Shown in pieces: positions 25,796 through 33,340 of a stretch of 54,083 nt of DNA. A program made the position numbers and the translations under genes. The notes beneath the pieces are model-generated. The model was not told the origin of the DNA. It worked only from the letters and a program-made list of their open reading frames with translations, and ran no database searches. The stretch is from NCBI GenBank assembly GCA_002413395.1, contig DHWX01000040.1:3442-57524 (forward strand). The letters are read 5' to 3'. Source of the DNA: Polaromonas sp. UBA5171 (lineage in GTDB: Bacteria > Pseudomonadota > Gammaproteobacteria > Burkholderiales > Burkholderiaceae_C). Numbering within the stretch: the stretch's first letter is position 1; each line of letters starts with the position of its first letter.

Positions 25796-26815
25796 ATGCA
25801 AATGAACATACTGGCCATGCGCGCCGCGCGCAACCGAAAATCACTGTTGTTCCTGAGTGCGTTCGTGCTGGTGGCATTCGTGTTGCCCTTGCTGATCGCT
25901 CCATACCAGGTCTTCCAGTGGACCTTGATCGCCAGCTATGCGGTTGCCTTGCTAGGCTTGAATCTGTTGATGGGCTATAGCGAGCAGATCTCGCTCGGCC
26001 ACGGCGCGTTTTACGCAATCGGCGCTTATGTCAGCGGCATCCTGATCGATCATTACGGGGTGCCTTACATCTGGACCATTCCCGCTGCCGCCGGGGTCGG
26101 CATGGCATTCGGTTTCCTGTTTGGATTGCCAACTGTGAAATTGGAAAACCTCTACCTCGCGCTGGCCACTTTTGGGCTTGCGGTGGCGGTGCCGCAATTG
26201 CTCAAGTACAAGGCGTTCGAGGATTGGACCGGCGGCGTTGAGGGCATCACGATTTCCAAACCCGAAGTGCCGTTCGGCTTGCCGATCACGCAAGACCAAT
26301 GGCTGTATTACGTGTCGCTGGTGGTCGCGCTACTAATGTTCGCGTTGGCGCACAATCTTTTGCGCGGCCGTATCGGGCGCGCGATCGTGGCGGCGCGCGA
26401 CCACCCGGTGGCGGCGTCCGCGATGGGCGTCAACGTCGTGGTCTTGAAGGCGCTGACCTTCGGCGTCAGCGCAATGTACGTGGCGGTGGCCGGCGCCCTG
26501 AGCACGATCACGGTGCAGTACGTGTCGCCGGATAGTTTCGCCATGTTTCTGTCGATCACCTTACTGGTCGGCGTCGTCGTCGGCGGACTTGGCACGCTCA
26601 GCGGCGCGCTGTTCGGCGCGGTACTGATCGGTTTTCTTCCCAACTTCGCCGAGCAAATATCGAAGTCGGCGCCCGGTGCCGTGTACGGCTTGCTGTTGAT
26701 CGCCTTTTTGTTTGTCATGCCGAGCGGGATTGCTGGCGGACTGAAGATATTACTTTCACGCGTTTTCAAGACGGATTCGAAGCACAGTGCAATCCCTAAC
26801 CAGGAGACGAAATGA
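25796..26815 (+). CDS. ABC transporter permease, LivM type
   Basis: A 339-residue permease of the LivM family, with A-L-L-G-L-N-L-L-M-G-Y-S-E-Q-I-S-L-G-H-G near residue 50 and I-V-A-A-R-D-H-P-V-A-A-S-A-M-G-V (about 198-213), the cytoplasmic loop that contacts the ATPases. Start may be the first ATG or the one two codons later. The TGA overlaps an ATG, which in the unduplicated ancestor would have been the start of the binding-protein gene; a 35-base duplication now separates the two genes. Confidence 0.92.
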   Translation: MQMNILAMRAARNRKSLLFLSAFVLVAFVLPLLIAPYQVFQWTLIASYAVALLGLNLLMGYSEQISLGHGAFYAIGAYVSGILIDHYGVPYIWTIPAAAGVGMAFGFLFGLPTVKLENLYLALATFGLAVAVPQLLKYKAFEDWTGGVEGITISKPEVPFGLPITQDQWLYYVSLVVALLMFALAHNLLRGRIGRAIVAARDHPVAASAMGVNVVVLKALTFGVSAMYVAVAGALSTITVQYVSPDSFAMFLSITLLVGVVVGGLGTLSGALFGAVLIGFLPNFAEQISKSAPGAVYGLLLIAFLFVMPSGIAGGLKILLSRVFKTDSKHSAIPNQETK

Positions 26816-26866
26816 AATCCACCCACCCACTTAACCAGGAGACGAAATGAAATCATCCCACCCACT
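26797..26866 (+). repeat. 35-base tandem duplication at the livM/binding-protein junction
   Basis: Two adjacent 35-base copies (26797-26831 and 26832-26866), identical at 33 positions, differing only at two neighbouring bases. Each holds the ribosome-binding site CAGGAG, an overlapping ATGA and the first codons of the binding protein. The first copy therefore opens a 12-codon mini-frame (26812-26850, M-K-S-T-H-P-L-N-Q-E-T-K) whose stop overlaps the start of the real binding-protein gene, keeping stop-start coupling intact through an extra cycle. Confidence 0.92.
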
Positions 26867-28058
26867 CATGCTGCCTGCGCTCGTGCTAGGCCTGTCGTTG
26901 GTATCGACCGCGGCGTTGGCGCAAAAGAAGTACGACACCGGTGCCAGCGATACCGAAATCCTCGTTGGCAATACCGCGCCGTATAGCGGACCGGCTTCGG
27001 CCTATCAAATCATCGCGACCTCGATGGCTGCGTATTTCGACAAGGTCAACGCAGAAGGCGGCATCAACGGTCGCAAGATCAAATTTATCAGCCTGGATGA
27101 CGGCTACAGCCCGCCGAAGACGGTGGAGCAAACGCGCAAGCTGGTCGAACAGGAAAAGGTGCTGTTCATGTCGGGCAGCATCGGGACCGGCCCGCAACTG
27201 GCAGTGCAAAAGTACATGAACTCAAATAAGGTCCCGCAATTGTTCGTCGGTTCCGGCCAGTCTCGTTTTTCGCAGCCTAAGCAATACCCGTGGTCGATGG
27301 GCTTCAATCCAAACTATGCGACCGAAGGCCTGGCTATCGGTCGCTACATCGCGACCACCAAGCCGGACGCCAAGATCGCCGTGATTGTGCCGTCCGACGA
27401 CGCCGGCAAGGATTACATGCGTGGCTTCAAGGAAGGCGTGGCCAATAGCAAGAGAGCGCAAATCGTGGCCGAGGCGACTTATTCGACCACGGACGCGACC
27501 ATCGATTCCCAGTTGACGGCATTCAAGGCGGCCGGCGCCGACACCTTCTTCAACGAGTGCACACCGAAATTCGCTGCGCAAGGCATCGCCAAGGCTTACG
27601 ACATGGGCTGGAAACCGATGATGATTCTGCCGACGGTATCGAGCTCGATCGCCTCGGTGATCAAGCCTGCGGGGGTTGAAAAAGCTGTCGGCGTGGTCGC
27701 GCCGGCCTACTTGAAGGACCCGAGCTCCAAGGAGTGGGAGAACGACAAGGCGATGCAGGCTTGGCGCGTCTGGATGGCCAAGTACAACAGCAAGGTCAAT
27801 CCGAACGATCCACTGGCGGTGCAGGGCTACGTGGTGGCCGAGCTGACGCTCGAAGTGATCAAGCGCGCAGGCGACAACCTGACGCGCGCAAACATCATGA
27901 AGCAGGCGAGCAGCCTGAAGGATTTGCAGTTGTCGCTGCTGCAGCCCGGCGTCCGGATCAACACCACACCGGACGATTACCGGATCATCCGCAAGTTCAG
28001 GTTCCAGCGCTTCGACGGCAGCTCGTGGCAATTGTTCGGGAGCCTGGTTGGCGACTGA
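26847..28058 (+). CDS. Periplasmic substrate-binding protein, LivK/HAAT type
   Basis: A 403-residue type I periplasmic binding protein. A signal peptide (M-K-S-S-H-P-L then a leucine- and valine-rich core) ends at A-L-A-Q, residues 23-26. The mature part shows the family pattern I-L-V-G-N-T-A-P-Y-S-G-P, Y-F-D-K-V-N-A-E-G-G-I-N-G-R-K-I and D-D-G-Y-S-P-P-K-T-V. Related proteins in aromatic- and carboxylate-degradation clusters bind organic acids, so the ligand should not be assumed to be an amino acid. It completes the five-part importer of the island. The following 154 bases have no gene. Confidence 0.93.
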   Translation: MKSSHPLMLPALVLGLSLVSTAALAQKKYDTGASDTEILVGNTAPYSGPASAYQIIATSMAAYFDKVNAEGGINGRKIKFISLDDGYSPPKTVEQTRKLVEQEKVLFMSGSIGTGPQLAVQKYMNSNKVPQLFVGSGQSRFSQPKQYPWSMGFNPNYATEGLAIGRYIATTKPDAKIAVIVPSDDAGKDYMRGFKEGVANSKRAQIVAEATYSTTDATIDSQLTAFKAAGADTFFNECTPKFAAQGIAKAYDMGWKPMMILPTVSSSIASVIKPAGVEKAVGVVAPAYLKDPSSKEWENDKAMQAWRVWMAKYNSKVNPNDPLAVQGYVVAELTLEVIKRAGDNLTRANIMKQASSLKDLQLSLLQPGVRINTTPDDYRIIRKFRFQRFDGSSWQLFGSLVGD

Positions 28059-28212
28059 CGGCTGAATCGAAGAATGGCGCCGTCTGCCCGAACGTCGGCA
28101 CCGAATGAGTGGCGGTCGAGTATTCGCGACTTGAGCTCATACCCGACGCCGAAACCCCGTTCCTTGATCGATGCATGGCGTCGCATGTGTCACTTTTTTT
28201 CTAAAAAGCCTT

Positions 28213-29355
28213 ATGCAAAACTTTGCAATATTACCTTGTACACTGGATGCGAATTGCGAGGCATTGCGTACCGAGGTCCGCGCCTTTCTCGCAGAAACCA
28301 TTTCCGACCGGCCGGCGCGCGACAGGGCGCAAAGCTGGTCCGGCAGCGATCCCGAATTCAGCCGCAAGTTGGGCGAGCGCGGCTGGATCGGCATGCGCTT
28401 GCCCAAGCAATACGGCGGCCACGAGCGTTCAGCGCTGGAACGCTACGTCGTGCTGGAAGAATTGCTTGCCGCCGGCGCGCCGGTCGGTGCGCACTGGGTA
28501 GCCGACCGCCAGAGCGGACCGCTGCTGCTGCGCTACGCGAGCGAAAGCATCAAGCAGGAACTGCTGCCGCGCATCGCGCGCGGTGAGCTGCGCTTTTGTA
28601 TCGGCATGAGCGAGCCGGACTCGGGCTCCGACCTGGCATCGATCCGCAGCCGCGCCGAGCAGACCGATGAGGGTTGGACGATCAACGGCAGCAAGCTGTG
28701 GACCTCCGGCGCGCATTACGCACATTACATGATCGCGCTGCTGCGCACCGGGCATGGCCATGACAACAAACATGCCGGGTTGTCGCAATTTCTGATCGAC
28801 ATGAATACGTCGGGGATTTCGATCCGGCCGATCAAGAACTTGCTGGGCGAAGCGCATTTCAACGAAGTCGTGTTCGAGAACGCCAAGGTGCCGGCGCACT
28901 GCCTGATCGGCCAGCCGGGCGACGGCTGGGCCCAGGTCACCGCGGAATTGACGCTCGAACGCAGCGGCCCCGAGCGCTACCTGAGCAGCATTCAACTGAT
29001 ACTCGAAATGCTGGACGCCGCCGACCCTGATGATGCGCATCACGAGCAAGTGCTGGGCCGCGTGGTGGCCGACCTCGCGACGCTGCGCCAGATGTCCCTG
29101 GGCGTGGCCGGGATGCTCTCGCGCGGTGAGAATCCGGCACTCCTGGCGTCGATCGTCAAGGATCAGGGTGCTTTGCTGGAACAGCGCATTCCAGAAGTCG
29201 CGCACGACTTGTTCGGCGTCCAGGTCGGGCAGACCAATTCGACGCTGGCCGAAGTGATGTCATACACGGTGCAAGCCGCGCCATCATTTTCATTGCGTGG
29301 CGGGACGCGGGAAATTTTGCGCGGAATCATAGCGAAAGGATTGGAACTAAGATGA
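28213..29355 (+). CDS. Acyl-CoA dehydrogenase, candidate catalytic subunit of a heteromer
   Basis: A 380-residue acyl-CoA dehydrogenase-family protein with M-S-E-P-D-S-G-S-D-L-A (132-142) and W-T-I-N-G-S-K-L-W-T-S-G. The usual C-terminal catalytic glutamate is replaced: the motif reads R-G-G-T-R-E-I-L instead of Y-E-G-T. A glutamate is present at E249 in L-T-L-E-R, where isovaleryl-CoA dehydrogenase and the ChsE4-type mycobacterial subunits carry their base, so this subunit is probably catalytic. The next gene encodes an unlike dehydrogenase and overlaps by four bases, which suggests a heteromeric enzyme. Start chosen at 28213; 28171 is possible; neither has a good ribosome-binding site. Confidence 0.9.
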   Translation: MQNFAILPCTLDANCEALRTEVRAFLAETISDRPARDRAQSWSGSDPEFSRKLGERGWIGMRLPKQYGGHERSALERYVVLEELLAAGAPVGAHWVADRQSGPLLLRYASESIKQELLPRIARGELRFCIGMSEPDSGSDLASIRSRAEQTDEGWTINGSKLWTSGAHYAHYMIALLRTGHGHDNKHAGLSQFLIDMNTSGISIRPIKNLLGEAHFNEVVFENAKVPAHCLIGQPGDGWAQVTAELTLERSGPERYLSSIQLILEMLDAADPDDAHHEQVLGRVVADLATLRQMSLGVAGMLSRGENPALLASIVKDQGALLEQRIPEVAHDLFGVQVGQTNSTLAEVMSYTVQAAPSFSLRGGTREILRGIIAKGLELR

Positions 29356-30431
29356 GTGATATCAAGGACATGATCGGCGAAAGCGTCAACCGAATGTTTT
29401 CGCAAACGGTCGACCGGCGCTTGCTGGATGCTGCCGAGTCGGGCGACTGGCAGCGGAGCTTGTGGGACATGGTCGAGGAAAGCGGCTACGGCGATGTGCT
29501 GGTGGGCGAAGGCACGGACGATCTGGAAGGTAAATGGGCGGATGCCTTTCCGGTGTTTCGAGCGCTCGGATTTTACCGAGTGCCACTGCCGCTAGCGGAA
29601 ACTATCATCGCGCGCGGTTTGCTGGTGCGCGTCGGCTTGCCACCGTGCCCCGGGCCGCTGACCGTTATCCAGCAACAGACGGGCGACAAGCTGAACCTGC
29701 AAATAGTCGATGGCCGTCTGCTGCTGAACGGCAGCGCCGTCGCCGTGCCGTGGGCCGCCCATGCATCGAACGTGATCGTCGCTGGCAGCGTGGGTGACCA
29801 AAAGGTGATCGGCGTGATCCGCAGCGATGCGACGGGCGTGTCGCTACAGCCCGGCTTCAATATTGCCAAGGAACCGCGCGATGGCATGAGCTTCAATACC
29901 GCCGCCTGCCACGCGTTTGCCGTATGCGGCGATCGCTTGCCGAATGAGCCGGTGCTGCTTTACGGCGCGTTGGCGCGAGCCGCGATGATTGCCGGCGCGG
30001 CCGAGTCGGTATTGCGGGAATCGGTTCAATATGCGAATGACCGCGTGCAGTTTGGTCGTCCGATCGGGAAGTTTCAGGCGATCCAGCAATCGCTGGCGAT
30101 ACTGGCCGGCGAAGTGACGTCGGCCCAGACCGCGGTGCTCGCCGCCTGCGAATCGGCGGACGTGCACCCGCGCTGGTTCGACGTCGCGGTCGCGAAAGTG
30201 CGTAGCGGGCAAGCGGCCGGGCTGGCGGCGAACATCAGCCACCAAGTGCACGGCGCGATCGGCTTCACGTATGAGCATTCGCTGCACTACGCGACGCGTC
30301 GTATGTGGTCGTGGCGCGCCGAGTTCGGCGCCGATTCGGAGTGGGCCAGGCAATTGGGACGGCAGGCGATCCAATGTGGCAGTTCGGGCTTCTGGAGCGA
30401 CCTGACGCAAGGAACCAGCGCGACCCGTTGA
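29352..30431 (+). CDS. Acyl-CoA dehydrogenase-like partner subunit
   Basis: A 359-residue protein of the acyl-CoA dehydrogenase superfamily, shorter and more divergent than its neighbour. The C-terminal domain carries R-P-I-G-K-F-Q-A-I-Q-Q-S-L-A and H-Q-V-H-G-A-I-G-F-T-Y-E-H-S-L-H, typical of partner subunits such as those of ChsE-type alpha2beta2 dehydrogenases. Neither usual catalytic glutamate position holds an acid in my hand alignment: L-L-Y-G-A-L-A-R-A aligns with the neighbour's L-T-L-E-R region, and the Y-E-G-T motif is missing. It probably supplies FAD contacts and half of the active-site groove. ATGA overlap with the upstream gene implies balanced expression. Confidence 0.88.
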   Translation: MSDIKDMIGESVNRMFSQTVDRRLLDAAESGDWQRSLWDMVEESGYGDVLVGEGTDDLEGKWADAFPVFRALGFYRVPLPLAETIIARGLLVRVGLPPCPGPLTVIQQQTGDKLNLQIVDGRLLLNGSAVAVPWAAHASNVIVAGSVGDQKVIGVIRSDATGVSLQPGFNIAKEPRDGMSFNTAACHAFAVCGDRLPNEPVLLYGALARAAMIAGAAESVLRESVQYANDRVQFGRPIGKFQAIQQSLAILAGEVTSAQTAVLAACESADVHPRWFDVAVAKVRSGQAAGLAANISHQVHGAIGFTYEHSLHYATRRMWSWRAEFGADSEWARQLGRQAIQCGSSGFWSDLTQGTSATR

Positions 30432-30454
30432 CCGTCACGCACAAGGCGGACGCG

Positions 30455-31297
30455 ATGTTCAAAGATGATTTGTTGCAGGGCAAGAAGGTCTTGATCACCG
30501 GCGGCGGTACCGGCTTGGGTGCCGCCATGGGCCGACGCTTCGTCGAGTTGGGTGCGCAATTGGTGATTTGCGGGCGCCGCGTCGAAGTTCTAGCCGACGC
30601 CGTGGCGCAATTGCACGATGAATTTCACGCGCAAGTCGCAACGATTTCCTGCGATATTAGTGATCCGGAGGCGGTCGAGTCGATGATGGCGGCGATCTGG
30701 GCCGCTGGGCCGCTCGATATTCTGGTCAACAACGCCGCCGCCAGCTTCATTGCGCGCACCGAAACCCTGTCGGCGCACGCGCTCGGCGCGGTGCTCGGCG
30801 TGACGTTGCATGGCGCACTCTATTGCACGCTGGCGGCCGGCCGGCGCTGGATAGGTGACGGCCGCAGTGGCGTGGTGCTGAGCATCCTGTCGACCTCGAC
30901 GCGTACCGGCCGTGCCTTCACCGTACCATCAGCGATCGCCAAGTCCGGGCTACTGGCAATGACTAGGAGTCTGGCGGTCGAATGGGGGCCGAAGGGTGTT
31001 CGCCTGGTTGCGATTGCACCCGGCCCGTTTCCGACGGCGGGGGCATCGGCCAATCTGAATCCGATGCAGCGGCAGAAGACGTACGGGTCAAACACCATGA
31101 ATCCGCTCGGTCGGAACGGCGAGCCGGTCGAACTCGCCAATCTGGCGGCCTATCTGGTTTCGGATTTTGCTGGGTATATCAACGGCGAGATGGTGGCGAT
31201 CGATGGCGGGCAACACTTGCGGACGTCGGGCGCGGACGACTTGCTGGGTTGGAGCGGCGAGCAGTGGGCACAGCTGCGTAAAACTCGTGAGCGATAG
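30455..31297 (+). CDS. SDR-family reductase of the 2,4-dienoyl-CoA reductase type
   Basis: A 280-residue short-chain dehydrogenase. The cofactor loop is G-G-G-T-G-L-G (16-22) and N-N-A-A is at 92-95. The usual Y-x-x-x-K becomes S159-A-I-A-K163, as in mitochondrial 2,4-dienoyl-CoA reductase, and downstream E-W-G, P-G-P, E-L-A-N-L-A-A-Y-L-x-S-D and I-N-G-E also follow that enzyme. The DECR1 proton-donor tyrosine (Tyr199) aligns with S148, so that group is missing too. It may reduce an unsaturated or conjugated acyl-CoA. It lies 23 bases after the dehydrogenase pair; a TTG at 30428 overlapping the upstream stop is an alternative start. Confidence 0.87.
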   Translation: MFKDDLLQGKKVLITGGGTGLGAAMGRRFVELGAQLVICGRRVEVLADAVAQLHDEFHAQVATISCDISDPEAVESMMAAIWAAGPLDILVNNAAASFIARTETLSAHALGAVLGVTLHGALYCTLAAGRRWIGDGRSGVVLSILSTSTRTGRAFTVPSAIAKSGLLAMTRSLAVEWGPKGVRLVAIAPGPFPTAGASANLNPMQRQKTYGSNTMNPLGRNGEPVELANLAAYLVSDFAGYINGEMVAIDGGQHLRTSGADDLLGWSGEQWAQLRKTRER

Positions 31298-31500
31298 CTT
31301 GCCACCCAAGCTTTTCACATGCTGTCCGAGAGTGAACCAAACCGTGAGAGGGCAATGCCCCCAAATTGACGTCTGCATCGGCGGCGTTGGCGCCGCACCG
31401 TCGAGGGGCATACCGTTTCCGGCCATTTTGCCGACCATGAGGTGAGGCCAAATGCGCGGCGTTTGCTCCCCCGCAGGCAGGCTTCGGCTAGGCTGGCCAC

Positions 31501-31519
31501 CTTATTCAATTTCCAATTC
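31501..31519 (+). repeat. Left terminal inverted repeat of the IS630-family element
   Basis: Reads CTTATTCAATTTCCAATTC. It matches the reverse complement of 32058-32076 at 18 of 19 positions. Confidence 0.85.
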
Positions 31520-31561
31520 ATTGATGTAATAATATCTCCATCAACCCTAATGGAGAAAGTC

Positions 31562-32047
31562 ATGTCGCGTCCTGCCAGCGGAGATGATCGAATATTGATG
31601 AATGCCCGCGAGGCAATAGCCTCAGCCCAGACGGTGGAGCAGTTGCGCCAGGCGCAGGCGGTTGTATTGCCACTGGACTATGCAATGAGCTTGGCCGACA
31701 CGGCCCAGGTCATTGGCGTGTCACCGGGTTGGGTCTGTCAACTGCGGCGGCGCTTCATGCGTGGCTACAAAGCAGGAGCCCCCGGTGTTCCCACTGCAGG
31801 CGGGCGCAAACGCCAGAACATGAGCCTGGGAGAGGAGCGTGAGTTTCTGGCTCCCTTTCTGGAGCAAGCCGCCACGGGTAGTGTGCTTGTCGTCGGCCAG
31901 ATCAAAGCGGCGCTGGACCAGCGCTTGGGGCGTGAGGTGGCACTCGCGTCAGCCTACAACCTGCTGCACCGCCACGGCTGGAGAAAGCTCGCACCCAGCA
32001 CTGTAGGCTCCATCGTATCCTGCCCTGGCTCATTGGTGCAATTTTAA
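31562..32047 (+). CDS. Truncated IS630-family transposase (N-terminal part)
   Basis: A 161-residue product. Residues 1-145 match the N-terminal DNA-binding region of IS630-type transposases: helix-turn-helix S-L-A-D-T-A-Q-V-I-G-V-S-P-G-W-V-C-Q-L-R-R, then G-G-R-K-R-Q-N-M-S-L and the second winged helix ending in L-L-H-R-H-G-W-R-K-L-A-P. After that the family sequence is lost and 16 unrelated residues precede the stop. With no catalytic acids it cannot transpose, but it could still bind element ends. ATG at 31562 is favoured by GGAGA five bases upstream; ATG at 31550 is also in frame. Confidence 0.82.
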   Translation: MSRPASGDDRILMNAREAIASAQTVEQLRQAQAVVLPLDYAMSLADTAQVIGVSPGWVCQLRRRFMRGYKAGAPGVPTAGGRKRQNMSLGEEREFLAPFLEQAATGSVLVVGQIKAALDQRLGREVALASAYNLLHRHGWRKLAPSTVGSIVSCPGSLVQF

Positions 32048-32057
32048 CTTCATTTGC

Positions 32058-32076
32058 GAATTAGAAATTGAATAAG
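32058..32076 (-). repeat. Right terminal inverted repeat of the IS630-family element
   Basis: Its reverse complement is CTTATTCAATTTCTAATTC, one base different from the left repeat. The transposase frame ends 11 bases before it. Confidence 0.85.
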
Positions 32077-32205
32077 TCGTGTCGCCAGTTCTATGCTGAT
32101 GAACGGGACGCCCAATGATCTCTGTAGCTACCGTTTTTTTACAGGCCGGCTTATATATCTGAAAGCTTGCTACCCGGTTAAGCAGTCATCGCAAGCGAGC
32201 CTTCT

Positions 32206-33222
32206 TCACTCGTGCAAACTCTTCCGAAACTCCGTCGGGGATACTCCCGTCCAATCCCGAAATGCCCGAATAAAACTTTTCTCATTCTTGAACCCCGATG
32301 CAGCTGCTACCTGCTTCACCGGCTTGCCGGTGCGATTAAGCAGCTCTTTCGCCCGCTCGCAGCGCACTTCGTCTTTTAATGCCTGCAATGACGCGCTTTC
32401 TTCGTGTAACTGGCGATGCAGCGTGCGCGCGGAGATGTTCAGCAGCGCGGCCAAGCCGTCGGCGTTGTGGGCCTGGTCGGGGTGAGTGGCCAAGGCTTGC
32501 CGCACCTGCTGCACCAGCAGTCGGTCGCGGCGGTATTGCAGCACCATCAGCGGTAAGGCGCGCTGCAGCATCTGCCGCAGGGCCTTTTCGTCGCGCCGCA
32601 GGGGCAGGGCCAGGTAACGCGCGTCGAAACGGATTTCGGCCTGCGCGGTGCCGAAGCACAGCGGTCCGGGAAACATCAGGGCATAGGTGTCGGCATGCGG
32701 CGGTGCGGCAAAGGGGAAGCGCGCCCCCTGCAGCGGAATGCGCGAGTCAATCAGCCAGCAGGCTACACCGAGGATATTGCGCAGCACCGAGACCAGGCAA
32801 AACTCGCGCAGGGCCCCCAGGTCATGGTGTTCGGTGAGGGACAGCAGCGCCGTGTCGTCTTCCACGGTCAGCTTCAGCGTGATGTCGTCGACAACCAGAC
32901 AGTGGTGTCGGCACCAGCGTTTGAGCGCTACGCCCAGACTGGGGGCGCTGATGGAGGCGCGCGCCAGCATGCCGTAGCTGCCCCAGGGCAGGCGGCGGCT
33001 GAACCAGCCCAGCGCCTCGTCGTCGAGTTCCTGCATGGCAGTGCCCGATATCCGTTCCATCTGCCAGGCGGTGATGCGTGACGCGGCATCGTGCAATGAC
33101 AAAGGCGTGATTTGTGCCAACGCCAATGCATTTTCCGGGCTCAGCCCGCGTTGCTCGTAAGCCCGCACAATAGCCTGAACAAAGGCGATTGGCGTGAGAG
33201 CGGGCGGGGGTTTGCGGGACAT
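32206..33222 (-). CDS. AraC-family transcriptional regulator
   Basis: A 338-residue regulator of the OruR/MmsR-like group. An N-terminal ligand domain (residues about 10-190) is followed by an AraC DNA-binding domain with L-L-N-I-S-A-R-T-L-H-R-Q-L (first helix-turn-helix) and V-A-A-A-S-G-F-K-N-E-K-S-F-I-R-A-F-R-D-W-T-G-V-S-P (second). It is transcribed away from the acyl-CoA ligase and liu genes with a 118-base gap, a common layout for a local activator. The start is uncertain: ATG at 33222 gives usual length without a ribosome-binding site; a TTG at 33258 is the alternative. Confidence 0.9.
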   Translation of the reverse strand: MSRKPPPALTPIAFVQAIVRAYEQRGLSPENALALAQITPLSLHDAASRITAWQMERISGTAMQELDDEALGWFSRRLPWGSYGMLARASISAPSLGVALKRWCRHHCLVVDDITLKLTVEDDTALLSLTEHHDLGALREFCLVSVLRNILGVACWLIDSRIPLQGARFPFAAPPHADTYALMFPGPLCFGTAQAEIRFDARYLALPLRRDEKALRQMLQRALPLMVLQYRRDRLLVQQVRQALATHPDQAHNADGLAALLNISARTLHRQLHEESASLQALKDEVRCERAKELLNRTGKPVKQVAAASGFKNEKSFIRAFRDWTGVSPTEFRKSLHE

Positions 33223-33340
33223 CAGTAAAAGTGTGCCATTTAGTGGCACGATTTGCAACCTTCATGGCCGCTAGGATTCAACCAACGCGTCTATGCTTGA
33301 GTCATACTGCCGCTTTTCCGAGCTGGCAGAGGAGACAGAC

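Larger units (their letters stand above)
31501..32076 (+). mobile_element. Internally deleted IS630-family element (576 bases)
   Basis: The element is bounded by inverted repeats of 19 bases (18 matching) at 31501-31519 and 32058-32076. Between them lies one frame holding only the N-terminal part of an IS630 transposase; the DDE catalytic domain is missing, and the element is about half the length usual for the family. It could move only with transposase supplied elsewhere. No clear TA duplication is visible at the ends. It forms the right border of the catabolic island and separates it from the AraC gene of the liu cluster. Confidence 0.82.

Noticed and set aside
28059..28212. A terminator or attenuator between the binding protein and the first dehydrogenase
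   Set aside because: There is a T-rich stretch before 28213 but no stable GC stem directly in front of it.
20101..32076. A simple composite transposon with two copies of one IS630 element flanking the island
   Set aside because: The left tail and the right element seem to belong to different IS630 subgroups, and the right TIR is not found at the left border.
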